Source: Bacteroidales bacterium (GTDB taxonomy: Bacteria > Bacteroidota > Bacteroidia > Bacteroidales > P3). From it: a stretch of 5,868 bases of DNA. This document shows, piece by piece, positions 1 through 5,863 of this stretch (positions are counted from its first letter, which is position 1; each line of letters opens with the position of its first letter). The notes below the pieces were generated by a model, which was not told where the DNA came from, did no database searches, and saw nothing but the letters and a program-made list of their open reading frames with translations. The stretch spans positions 1-5,868 of the forward strand of contig JAITVC010000213.1 of assembly GCA_031286005.1 (NCBI GenBank), in the 5' to 3' direction. Position numbers and translations under genes: made by a program.

Positions 1-197
1 GGTACTTTCCGCCAACGCATGAGCACGAGTTGTATCAGCGGGATTTTTACCCCCGACACGAGTGCATTAAACCATAATCCCACAGGGATAAAATAGAAAA
101 CCAACCACAGCGTGAAAATGCTGCCAAACACAATTAGGGCAACCATGCCGATATTAAAATCCAGTTGCGTTGCTTGAAGTAGAATAGAATTGAACAT
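1..197 (-). CDS. floA: Flotillin-like protein FloA, N-terminal part (cut by window edge)
   Basis: The first 65 codons of a minus-strand gene that continues beyond the left edge. The translation begins MFNSILLQATQLDFNIG, then a hydrophobic stretch (about residues 18-40), then YFIPVGLWFNALVSGVKIP and a segment ending LMRWRKVP. The 'FxPVGLW...G..(I/V)' block followed by 'MR.RKVP' is the N-terminal signature of FloA (former UPF0365/YqfA), a bacterial flotillin that inserts a membrane hairpin and scaffolds membrane microdomains. The SPFH domain expected after it lies outside the window. The start at 197 is the first ATG after an in-frame stop and sits about 17 bp from a good -7 box, so it is preferred. 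Met18 would give a length closer to some family members. floA is often next to an NfeD-type gene; here its upstream neighbour is instead a divergent OmpA-family gene, so floA appears to be first in its transcript. Identification rests on a short fragment. Confidence 0.85.
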   Translation of the reverse strand, partial: MFNSILLQATQLDFNIGMVALIVFGSIFTLWLVFYFIPVGLWFNALVSGVKIPLIQLVLMRWRKV

Positions 198-213
198 GAT
201 ACAATTTTTTCTG

Positions 214-221
214 CAAAGATA
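214..221 (-). promoter_or_regulatory. Bacteroidetes-type -7 box for floA
   Basis: On the minus strand this reads TATCTTTG, a perfect match to the Bacteroidetes TAnnTTTG -7 consensus. It is preceded by TTTCG, an extension shared with the other intergenic promoters here. It would start transcription about 10 nt before the floA ATG at 197, giving a very short leader, which is common in this phylum. No convincing TTG -33 element is seen 19-21 bp upstream. Confidence 0.7.
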
Positions 222-228
222 CGAAATT

Positions 229-268
229 TAATTGATAATTGAGAATGGAAAATTGAAAATTATAATTG
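229..268. repeat. AT-rich degenerate AATTGA-type repeat string
   Basis: Several imperfect copies of an AATTGA/AATTGATA-like word follow each other (AATTGATAATTGAGAAT, AAAATTGAAAATT, ATAATTG). Such low-complexity strings are common in Bacteroidetes intergenic DNA. No function can be assigned. It lies between the two outward-facing promoters of the floA/OmpA intergenic region. Confidence 0.5.
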
Positions 269-305
269 CGACCTCAAAAAAATTCTTTATATCATTTTTT
301 TTTCG

Positions 306-313
306 TACCTTTG
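306..313 (+). promoter_or_regulatory. Distal -7 box upstream of the OmpA-family gene
   Basis: TACCTTTG matches TAnnTTTG and carries the same T-tract plus CG extension (TTTCG) as the floA, folE and recJ promoters. No good -33 TTG is visible at 19-21 bp. If used, it would start near 320 and give a roughly 150-nt leader before the ATG at 468, or a separate short transcript. Confidence 0.6.
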
Positions 314-366
314 CAAAGGATATAGAAAAACAAGTATTATCAGAAGTCAAAAACAGAACCTATTTT

Positions 367-382
367 GTAACCAGTGTGTTAC
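367..382 (+). other. Small inverted repeat in the putative 5' leader
   Basis: GTAAC and GTTAC flank a 6-nt loop (CAGTGT), giving a perfect 5-bp stem downstream of the distal promoter box. It has no T-run directly after it, so it is not a typical intrinsic terminator. It could be a leader hairpin or an operator half-site pair, or it could be chance, since 5-bp stems are frequent. Confidence 0.25.
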
Positions 383-442
383 TTTGAATCCAATAAAAAA
401 TGGTATTAGTCCTAAAACAGAATAATTTACAAAAAAATTTAG

Positions 443-450
443 CACTTTTG
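443..450 (+). promoter_or_regulatory. Possible proximal -7 box of the OmpA-family gene
   Basis: CACTTTTG, one base off TAnnTTTG, followed by CA as in the other boxes. It would start transcription a few bases before the ATG at 468, the short-leader geometry seen at floA and folE. The first consensus base is wrong and no -33 element is seen, so this is an alternative to the box at 306-313. Confidence 0.4.
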
Positions 451-467
451 CAAAAATATATTGAAAC

Positions 468-2942
468 ATGAAGTTTTTTAAATACAGTCTGGTTGCATTA
501 AGTTTTTGGTTCACAACAGGAATGTTTGCACAAAAAGCCGTTGAAAAGGCAGATGATGCGTTCAATTTATCGCAGTACAATTATGCTATAACGCTTTACC
601 AAAAGGCTTTCACAAAGGTGAAAAAGAATGAGGCCGCCAGAAATCGCATCACTTACCAAATTGCTGAATGCTATCGCCTTTCGGGAATGTATACCACCGG
701 CACAGCGCTATTCCGCACAACCGTTTCTCAATATAAGAAAGCCATCAAAGCTCGTTATTACGACATTGAGCCGAAAGTTTATCTTCATTTTGGCGAAATA
801 TACCGTTTTAACGGCGATTATGAAGATGCTATCGAACAATTTGAAGCCTATTTGGAGCTGCAGCCCGATGACAGCGATGCACAAGAACTGTTGAAATCTT
901 GTCAAGAGGCGGACAAATGGTTAAAAAATCCAAGCCGTTACATTGTTGAGCCTATCAAAAAAATCAATTCCAAAGCCAATGATTGGGCGCCGCGATTTTT
1001 GGATAGCGATGAACAAACCATTGTGTTCACATCGGCTCGGGAAGGAACTACCGGTAAAAAGATAGACGATTGGACAGGACAGCGTTTTACCGATTTTTTC
1101 ATTACATCGCAAGACAAGAAGGGCGCTTGGAGCACTCCGGTGCTGTTTGACGAAGATGAAATCTTGAACACTACGGCCAACGAATCCGACGCTTTTTTTA
1201 TCAACGACGGCAATACGGTGTTTTTTACCTATTGCGCTAATGTGCGCAAGAAGCAAAGCGGCTGTTTGATTTTTACATCCACGTACAACGGCGAGCAATG
1301 GAGCGATCCGGAATATGTGCCGTTGTCATCGGATACCGTGGCGGATTGTGTGCATCCTTGGGTGAGTGCCAATGGGTTGACTATTTATTTTACGTCGAAC
1401 ATGGAGGGCGGATATGGCGATTTGGATATTTGGATGGCCACACGGAGCGATGCTAACAGTCCATTCGGCGAGCCTAAAAACTTGGGCGAAAGCATCAATA
1501 CACCAGGTAAAGAGGGTTGGTCGTTTTTGCGGGATACCTTGCTGTATTTCTCATCCACGGGGCACACGGGATTGGGCGGTTTTGATATTTTTAAGAGTAT
1601 GAAAGAGGGCGATGAGTGGAGCGTTCCGGAAAACATGCAAGTGCCTGTTAATTCCAGCGCCGACGATTTTGGAGTAACATTTGTGAAAGGCGAAGAACGT
1701 GGATTTCTCAACACCAATCGCAAGGATGGACGTGGCGGCGATGATATTTGGTCGTTTGTTTTACCTAGTATAAATTTCACTATTTCCGGCATAGTTCGCG
1801 ATGACCAAACGATGCAATTGATTTCGCAAGCCTTGGTGCAAATCGTAGGATCCGATGGACTTTCCGTGCAGGCGTTTACTAACAATAGAGGCTTTTATCG
1901 CTTTGACGAAACGCAAATCAAACAAAATGTAACATACAAACTTTGGGTATCCAAATCGGGCTATTTGGAAGCCAATGCAACCGAAACTACGGTAGACTTG
2001 AATAACGGCAAAGATTTAGTTCGTGATTTCCGCCTTAGTCCATTGCCGAAAGGCGCTGTGGTACTGCCCGATATTTTGTACGACGTGGCCAAATGGGATT
2101 TGAAAGAACAGTATCAAGATTCGCTGATGGGGTTGATTGAATTGTTGGAACGCAATCCTCGCTTGGTGATTGAATTAGCGTCTCACACCGACAGCCGTCC
2201 TATTGCCATGACCAACGATTCGTTGTCGCAATACCGCGCGCAAGAAGTGGTGAACTATCTTATTTCTCGCGGTATCCATCCCGGTCGATTGGTGGCCAAA
2301 GGCTACGGCTCACGATCGCCTCGTGTGTTTCTGAATGATCAAACAATTACAAACGGAAAACAATCGTTAGCCTTGATGGCAGGCGATATTCTATCTGACG
2401 ATTTTATTAAAAGTTTGCCAAAAGACCAACAGGAAATGGCGCATCAACTCAACCGTAGAACGGAGTTCAGCATTCTGCGCGACGACTTTATTCCACCTGC
2501 CGAAGGAAGTACCGGATCGCTGGATAACTTAGTACAAATGGCCGATATAGACGAGGATAAACGTATTGCGTTCCGCATCAATCCTAATGGTATGCCGGAA
2601 GTTCCGGTGGTAGTCAATGGTACCAGTTTCACGTTTGTTTATGATTCTTCTGCTAAACAAAACCTCATCGGCATTGAAGATGCCATGCGATTATTGCGCA
2701 CCGGGAAAATCAATAAGAACGATTTCAAAAACAACGAGAATGCCTTTGACGAAGAAGGGGATATTTTGCCTAATTCCGTGATTAATCTGCGTGAATTGAA
2801 AATTGGCAAGTTAACGTTGAGCGATATTTCTGTTACCGTAACACCTGAACTTCCTGCGCCTATTCTTTTGAATACCGAAGCCTTGAAAGGTTTGGGCGAG
2901 TTTAGAATTAATCGAGCGGAACGAATTTTGGAATTGAAATAA
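468..2942 (+). CDS. PorE-like OmpA-family protein with C-terminal degenerate retropepsin domain
   Basis: An 824-residue exported protein. The start is fixed by an in-frame TGA two codons upstream. Residues 1-21 form a type I signal peptide (cleavage expected at MFA|Q, no lipobox Cys). Next come TPR-like helices (about 28-150), a PD40 beta-propeller (about 160-430) with blade motifs GGYGDLDIW (314-322), GLGGFDIF (368-375) and GRGGDDIW (421-428), a carboxypeptidase-regulatory-like beta domain (about 437-523, starting ISGIVRDD), and an OmpA peptidoglycan-binding domain (about 530-672; SHTDSR at 572-577, GYGSRSP, NRRTEF at 662-667). This order is that of PorE (PG1058) of the type IX secretion system, so I infer a periplasmic peptidoglycan-anchoring role. 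Residues about 698-824 add a retropepsin-like (clan AA) domain: PVVVNGTSFTFVYDSSA, then INLRELKIGKLTL and APILLNTEALKGLGEFRI. The catalytic DTGA is DSSA (726-729), so proteolysis is doubtful. It may be a PorE paralogue; 'OmpA family protein' is the safe name. Confidence 0.9.
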   Translation: MKFFKYSLVALSFWFTTGMFAQKAVEKADDAFNLSQYNYAITLYQKAFTKVKKNEAARNRITYQIAECYRLSGMYTTGTALFRTTVSQYKKAIKARYYDIEPKVYLHFGEIYRFNGDYEDAIEQFEAYLELQPDDSDAQELLKSCQEADKWLKNPSRYIVEPIKKINSKANDWAPRFLDSDEQTIVFTSAREGTTGKKIDDWTGQRFTDFFITSQDKKGAWSTPVLFDEDEILNTTANESDAFFINDGNTVFFTYCANVRKKQSGCLIFTSTYNGEQWSDPEYVPLSSDTVADCVHPWVSANGLTIYFTSNMEGGYGDLDIWMATRSDANSPFGEPKNLGESINTPGKEGWSFLRDTLLYFSSTGHTGLGGFDIFKSMKEGDEWSVPENMQVPVNSSADDFGVTFVKGEERGFLNTNRKDGRGGDDIWSFVLPSINFTISGIVRDDQTMQLISQALVQIVGSDGLSVQAFTNNRGFYRFDETQIKQNVTYKLWVSKSGYLEANATETTVDLNNGKDLVRDFRLSPLPKGAVVLPDILYDVAKWDLKEQYQDSLMGLIELLERNPRLVIELASHTDSRPIAMTNDSLSQYRAQEVVNYLISRGIHPGRLVAKGYGSRSPRVFLNDQTITNGKQSLALMAGDILSDDFIKSLPKDQQEMAHQLNRRTEFSILRDDFIPPAEGSTGSLDNLVQMADIDEDKRIAFRINPNGMPEVPVVVNGTSFTFVYDSSAKQNLIGIEDAMRLLRTGKINKNDFKNNENAFDEEGDILPNSVINLRELKIGKLTLSDISVTVTPELPAPILLNTEALKGLGEFRINRAERILELK

Positions 2943-2981
2943 ACAACTCAGTGAATTAACAACTCAATGAATTAACAATTC
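2942..2981. repeat. 16-bp tandem repeat between and into convergent genes
   Basis: Two 16-bp units, AACAACTCAGTGAATT (2942-2957) and AACAACTCAATGAATT (2958-2973), differ at one base and are followed by a partial third copy (2974-2981, AACAATTC). The array begins at the last base of the OmpA-family stop codon and runs into the 3' end of rfaE2. Because 16 is not a multiple of three, the junction of the units forms the TAA stop of rfaE2 (2956-2958) on the minus strand. No clear terminator hairpin with a T-run is visible in this 13-bp convergent gap. Confidence 0.75.
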
Positions 2982-3360
2982 TCGAAGTTGAGTGTCCCTC
3001 AACGAATTTCACTATGCGCACCTCACCGCCTTTGGCTTTCACAATGTCGTAGCCAACAATATCTTCGGGCTTATAGTCCGCACCTTTCACTAAAACATCA
3101 GGTTGGATTTTTTGGATGAGTTCGTAAGGCGTGTCTTCGTCAAAAATAATCACCTCGTCCACACAACGCAAGGCTTCCAAGATGATTTTTCGTGATTCTT
3201 GGTCTTGAATAGGACGTGAAGTGCCTTTCAACCGGCGTACCGATGCATCACTGTTGAGCCCTACAATAAGTTTGTCGCCAAAAGTTCTGGCTTTTTGCAG
3301 ATATTCAACATGCCCCCTGTGAAGTATATCAAAGCAACCGTTTGTGAAAACCATTTTCAT
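2956..3360 (-). CDS. rfaE2: D-glycero-beta-D-manno-heptose 1-phosphate adenylyltransferase (RfaE2/HldC type)
   Basis: A 134-residue cytidylyltransferase-fold protein that matches the stand-alone equivalent of the HldE C-terminal domain. It is expected to transfer AMP from ATP to heptose 1-phosphate, making ADP-heptose for LPS or surface glycans. The sequence shows VFTNGCFDILHRGH near the N-terminus with the HxGH nucleotide-binding motif at 14-17, GLNSDASVRRLKG (34-46), RPI (49-51), DVLVKGADY (88-96) and the C-terminal VEGHSTSRIV (120-129). The start is bounded by an in-frame TAA four codons upstream, so the protein lacks the roughly 20-30-residue N-terminal extension of many homologues but keeps the whole core. 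It starts 2 bp after the folE stop, with no room for its own promoter, so it is probably cotranscribed and perhaps translationally coupled. Its last codons (NSLSC) and stop are made by a tandem repeat. A related glycerol-3-phosphate or other cytidylyltransferase is less likely given the VEGHSTS ending. Confidence 0.88.
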   Translation of the reverse strand: MKMVFTNGCFDILHRGHVEYLQKARTFGDKLIVGLNSDASVRRLKGTSRPIQDQESRKIILEALRCVDEVIIFDEDTPYELIQKIQPDVLVKGADYKPEDIVGYDIVKAKGGEVRIVKFVEGHSTSRIVNSLSC

Positions 3361-3362
3361 AT

Positions 3363-3968
3363 TTAATTCTTAATCAAGTCTGCCGAAATCAGTTGCATAA
3401 ACTCATCCCGTGTTGAAACATTTTTTAGAAAAGCACCCGAAAAGTCCGATGTTGTTGTAATGGAATTTTGTTTTTGCACGCCTCGCATACTCATGCACAA
3501 GTGGCGTGCCTCAATCACAACGGCAACTCCAAGTGGATTCAACGTTTGTTCGATACATTCTTTGATTTGCCGTGTGAGGCGTTCTTGTACCTGCAAACGG
3601 CGTGCATAGGCTTCCACCATACGTGGAATTTTGCTCAAACCACAAATCCGACCATTGGGAATATAAGCCACATGCGCTTTCCCGAAAAACGGCACCATGT
3701 GATGTTCGCAAAGCGAATAAATTTCAATATCTTTCACCACAACCATTTGTTTGTAATCTTCTATAAACATGGCTGATTGAATGATGTTTTCAGGGTTTTG
3801 ATCATACCCTTGCGTGAAAAACAGCATCGCTTTGGCTATACGCTCCGGTGAATCAAGAAGTCCTTCACGTTCGGTATCTTCGCCAATCAACGACAGAATG
3901 GATTTGTAATTTTCGGCCAGTTTTGCCGTCGTTTGCGGGTCGTAAGAATCTATTTTTTGATAACGCAT
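3363..3968 (-). CDS. folE: GTP cyclohydrolase I
   Basis: A 201-residue type IA GTP cyclohydrolase, which converts GTP to 7,8-dihydroneopterin triphosphate, the entry step to tetrahydrofolate, other pterins and (through QueD) queuosine. Motifs in order: [20 protein letters not shown] (29-48); [20 protein letters not shown] (84-103); [20 protein letters not shown] (110-129), which includes catalytic and pterin-pocket residues; and [18 protein letters not shown] (156-173). The zinc ligands are Cys87, His90 and Cys158, with the same spacing as Cys110/His113/Cys181 of E. coli FolE. Length and motifs are complete. The start is fixed by an in-frame TAG two codons upstream and by a promoter box just before it. 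It is first in a likely two-gene operon with rfaE2 and divergent from recJ. No pathway link to rfaE2 is obvious, so the pairing may be historical. Confidence 0.97.
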   Translation of the reverse strand: MRYQKIDSYDPQTTAKLAENYKSILSLIGEDTEREGLLDSPERIAKAMLFFTQGYDQNPENIIQSAMFIEDYKQMVVVKDIEIYSLCEHHMVPFFGKAHVAYIPNGRICGLSKIPRMVEAYARRLQVQERLTRQIKECIEQTLNPLGVAVVIEARHLCMSMRGVQKQNSITTTSDFSGAFLKNVSTRDEFMQLISADLIKN

Positions 3969-3983
3969 AATCTAAATTTCTTA

Positions 3984-3991
3984 CAAAGATA
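3984..3991 (-). promoter_or_regulatory. Bacteroidetes-type -7 box for folE-rfaE2
   Basis: TATCTTTG on the minus strand, a perfect TAnnTTTG match, preceded by TTTTTTCG. It lies 15 bp before the folE ATG, giving a leader of about 10 nt. No clear -33 TTG is seen at the expected distance. It should drive both folE and the downstream rfaE2. Confidence 0.75.
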
Positions 3992-3998
3992 CGAAAAA

Positions 3999-4015
3999 AT
4001 TATGAATTATGAATT
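3999..4015. repeat. Short ATTATGA direct repeat
   Basis: Two copies of the 7-bp word ATTATGA plus a partial third (ATT) lie between the divergent folE and recJ promoter boxes. It resembles the low-complexity intergenic strings common in Bacteroidetes. No function can be assigned. Confidence 0.5.
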
Positions 4016-4023
4016 TCGTCTCC

Positions 4024-4054
4024 TTGCAGTTCTTCATTTTTTTTCGTATCTTTG
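4024..4054 (+). promoter_or_regulatory. recJ promoter (-33 TTG and -7 TATCTTTG)
   Basis: TATCTTTG at 4047-4054 is a perfect TAnnTTTG -7 box. TTG at 4024-4026 lies 20 bp upstream of it, matching the Bacteroidetes -33 element and spacing. This is the best complete promoter in the window. Transcription would start near 4060, giving a leader of about 20 nt before the recJ ATG at 4079. Confidence 0.75.
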
Positions 4055-4065
4055 TTGCCTTAAAT

Positions 4066-4070
4066 AAGGA
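4066..4070 (+). promoter_or_regulatory. Shine-Dalgarno-like site of recJ
   Basis: AAGGA lies 8 nt before the recJ ATG at 4079. No similar purine-rich site stands before the OmpA-family gene, folE or rfaE2. It supports the chosen start, although Bacteroidetes ribosomes depend little on such sites. Confidence 0.5.
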
Positions 4071-4078
4071 CAAATTGG

Positions 4079-5845
4079 ATGAAAAAACAATGGGTAAGAC
4101 GGGAACAGAATAATATTGAACTAATTAATAAATTCTCTAAGGAGCTCGACATTGATCGAACGCTTGCTGATTTATTGGTTCAAAGAGGTATCAATACCGT
4201 TGAAAACGCTAATTTGTTTTTTTACCCTCAACTTTCTCATCTTCACGATCCATTCTTGATGAAAGATATGGACAAGGCCGTTGAACGTATTCACCGAGCT
4301 TTACAGAATAAAGAACGCATTTTGGTGTATGGCGATTATGATGTGGATGGAACCACGGCTGTGGCTATCATGCATTCGTTTTTGACCAAACAGCCGGGTG
4401 TGGATATGAGTGATCTTGAAACCAGAGAAATCGAATATCGCATTCCCGACCGTTACAGTGATGGCTACGGCCTTACCATGTCGGCTGTGGAATATGCCAA
4501 AGAGCATAATTTTACGCTCATTATCACGCTAGATTGTGGCATCAAAGCCAACAAGGAAATAGACTTTGCTAACAGTGTGGGCATTGATGTGATTGTGGGC
4601 GATCATCACCGTCCTGGTGATGAAATTCCCAACGGGTATGCGGTTTTAGACCCTAAACGTCCGGATTGCACCTATCCGTACGATGAACTTTCGGGCTGTG
4701 GCATCAGTTTCAAAATTATTCAAGCGTATGCTAAGAAGTACGGTATTCCGGAAACGGATGTATTTGAATATTTGGATATGGTGGTGGTAAGTATCGCCTC
4801 TGATGTGGTGCCGATTACAGGCGAGAATCGTGTTTTGGCCTATTACGGATTGAAACAAATCAATACAAAACCACGTCCTGCGTTTGAATCTATTCTGAAA
4901 TATTCGAATGTGGTAAAAAGTAGCAAGGGCAATCCGAATTTATATTTCAATCGTGAATTAACTATTACGGATTTAGTATTTTTAATTGGCCCTCGTATCA
5001 ATGCCGCAGGCCGAATGGAGAGCGGAAAAAATGCCGTTCGATTGCTGTTGTGCGATACATTTGAACGTTCGGAAATTTTCGCTAAAGAAATCGATGAATA
5101 CAATCAAGAGCGTAAAATATTAGATGCAAAAGCCACAGAAGAAGCCTTAGCTCATTTTGATTCGGGGAAAATATCGAAAACTTGCAAAACGACTGTCGTT
5201 TACGACCCATCGTGGCACAAGGGCGTGATTGGTATTGTAGCTTCCCGCTTGACGGAATTTTATTACCGCCCAACGATTGTGTTTACCAAATCCGGCGATT
5301 TAATTACGGGATCTGCACGTTCAGTAAGGGGTTTTGATATTTATGCCGCCATTGAGGCTTGTAGTGATTTGATTGAGCATTGGGGCGGACACAAGTATGC
5401 GGCAGGATTATCCATCAAAGAAGAAAACTTTGAGGTATTTTGTACCCGTTTTGAGGAGGTTGTAACCTTTCAGTCGGACGAAGAACAACTAATTCCGAAA
5501 GTAGAAATTGATGCCGAATTGGATTTTGCAACCATTACGCGAGCTTTCTTTGAAAACCTCAAAATGTTTGCACCATTTGGTCCACGCAATCCGAATCCGA
5601 TATTTGAAACCAAAAATGTTTTGGATGATGGAAATTCCAAAGTAGTCGGACAAAAGCATCTCAAACTTTCGCTAATTCAGCACAACAAACAAAGTTTTCC
5701 GATAGACGGTATCGCTTTTCAACAAGCCGAACATGAAGATTTAATCCGGAGCGGACAGCCTTTTAATATCTGCTATCAAATTGAGGAAAACGAATGGAAC
5801 GGCAAAGTTACTATTCAACTCAATGTTAAAGACATTCAGAAGTAA
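4079..5845 (+). CDS. recJ: Single-stranded-DNA-specific 5'-3' exonuclease RecJ
   Basis: A complete 588-residue RecJ, close to the usual length of about 570-580. RecJ degrades single-stranded DNA 5' to 3' in RecF-pathway recombination, mismatch repair and base-excision repair. The DHH-family metal motifs are all present: YGDYDVDGTTA (84-94; Asp86, Asp88, Asp90), TLDCGI (Asp152), GDHH (Asp175-His176-His177) and SIASDVVP (Asp242). They are followed by IGPRINAAGRMESG and WHKGVIGIVASRL. The DHHA1 domain carries GGHKYAAGLS (436-445). The C-terminal OB-fold part contains FAPFGPRNPNPIFE and a beta-rich end. The start is bounded by an in-frame TAA at 4061-4063 and supported by an AAGGA site and a promoter. 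It is transcribed divergently from folE-rfaE2. Nothing appears truncated or missing. The stop codon lies inside a perfect palindrome. Confidence 0.97.
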   Translation: MKKQWVRREQNNIELINKFSKELDIDRTLADLLVQRGINTVENANLFFYPQLSHLHDPFLMKDMDKAVERIHRALQNKERILVYGDYDVDGTTAVAIMHSFLTKQPGVDMSDLETREIEYRIPDRYSDGYGLTMSAVEYAKEHNFTLIITLDCGIKANKEIDFANSVGIDVIVGDHHRPGDEIPNGYAVLDPKRPDCTYPYDELSGCGISFKIIQAYAKKYGIPETDVFEYLDMVVVSIASDVVPITGENRVLAYYGLKQINTKPRPAFESILKYSNVVKSSKGNPNLYFNRELTITDLVFLIGPRINAAGRMESGKNAVRLLLCDTFERSEIFAKEIDEYNQERKILDAKATEEALAHFDSGKISKTCKTTVVYDPSWHKGVIGIVASRLTEFYYRPTIVFTKSGDLITGSARSVRGFDIYAAIEACSDLIEHWGGHKYAAGLSIKEENFEVFCTRFEEVVTFQSDEEQLIPKVEIDAELDFATITRAFFENLKMFAPFGPRNPNPIFETKNVLDDGNSKVVGQKHLKLSLIQHNKQSFPIDGIAFQQAEHEDLIRSGQPFNICYQIEENEWNGKVTIQLNVKDIQK

Positions 5846-5863
5846 ATGTTAATTAACATTTAC
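5842..5863. repeat. 22-bp perfect palindrome overlapping the recJ stop codon
   Basis: The sequence is exactly self-complementary about the 5852/5853 centre. Its core is TGTTAATTAACA and its outer bases are GTAAA and TTTAC. It includes the last base of the recJ lysine codon and the TAA stop, and is followed by CCCCC at the window end. As a cruciform or hairpin it would have an AT-rich stem with almost no loop and no T-run after it, so it is a poor intrinsic terminator. It may be a dimeric protein-binding site, a 3'-end processing structure or chance. Confidence 0.6.

Larger units (their letters stand above)
3983..4055. repeat. 17-bp perfect inverted repeat formed by two divergent promoters
   Basis: The left arm 3983-3999 (ACAAAGATACGAAAAAA) and right arm 4039-4055 (TTTTTTCGTATCTTTGT) are exact reverse complements separated by 39 bp. 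Each arm holds an outward-facing TATCTTTG -7 box, for folE on the left and recJ on the right. The simplest reading is two copies of one extended promoter element rather than a hairpin or protein-bound operator. Confidence 0.85.

Noticed and set aside
198..467. Possible riboswitch or tRNA in the floA/OmpA intergenic region
   Set aside because: No cloverleaf, no T-loop-like sequence and no recognisable riboswitch core could be found; only promoter boxes, AT-rich repeats and one short stem are present.
347..580. 77-codon minus-strand ORF with hydrophobic content across the OmpA-family gene start
   Set aside because: It overlaps the signal-peptide region and promoter of a strong gene on the other strand, has no recognisable domain, and its low-complexity Phe/Asn content comes from AT-rich DNA.
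921..1298. 125-codon minus-strand ORF inside the PorE-like gene
   Set aside because: It is antisense to the well-supported beta-propeller coding region and has no family signature.
1385..1885. 166-codon minus-strand ORF inside the PorE-like gene
   Set aside because: Although long, it is rich in Ser and Pro as expected from reading the complement of this coding region, and it matches no known domain; the plus frame holds clear PD40 motifs.
2987..3003. 6-bp stem GTTGAG/CTCAAC with a 5-nt loop near the convergent gene ends, considered as a terminator
   Set aside because: It lies inside rfaE2 codons for the conserved VEGHSTS motif and has no T-run on either strand, so coding constraint explains it.
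3468..3776. 102-codon plus-strand ORF opposite folE
   Set aside because: It is antisense to the conserved zinc and active-site motifs of FolE; its His/Phe-rich composition is a shadow effect.
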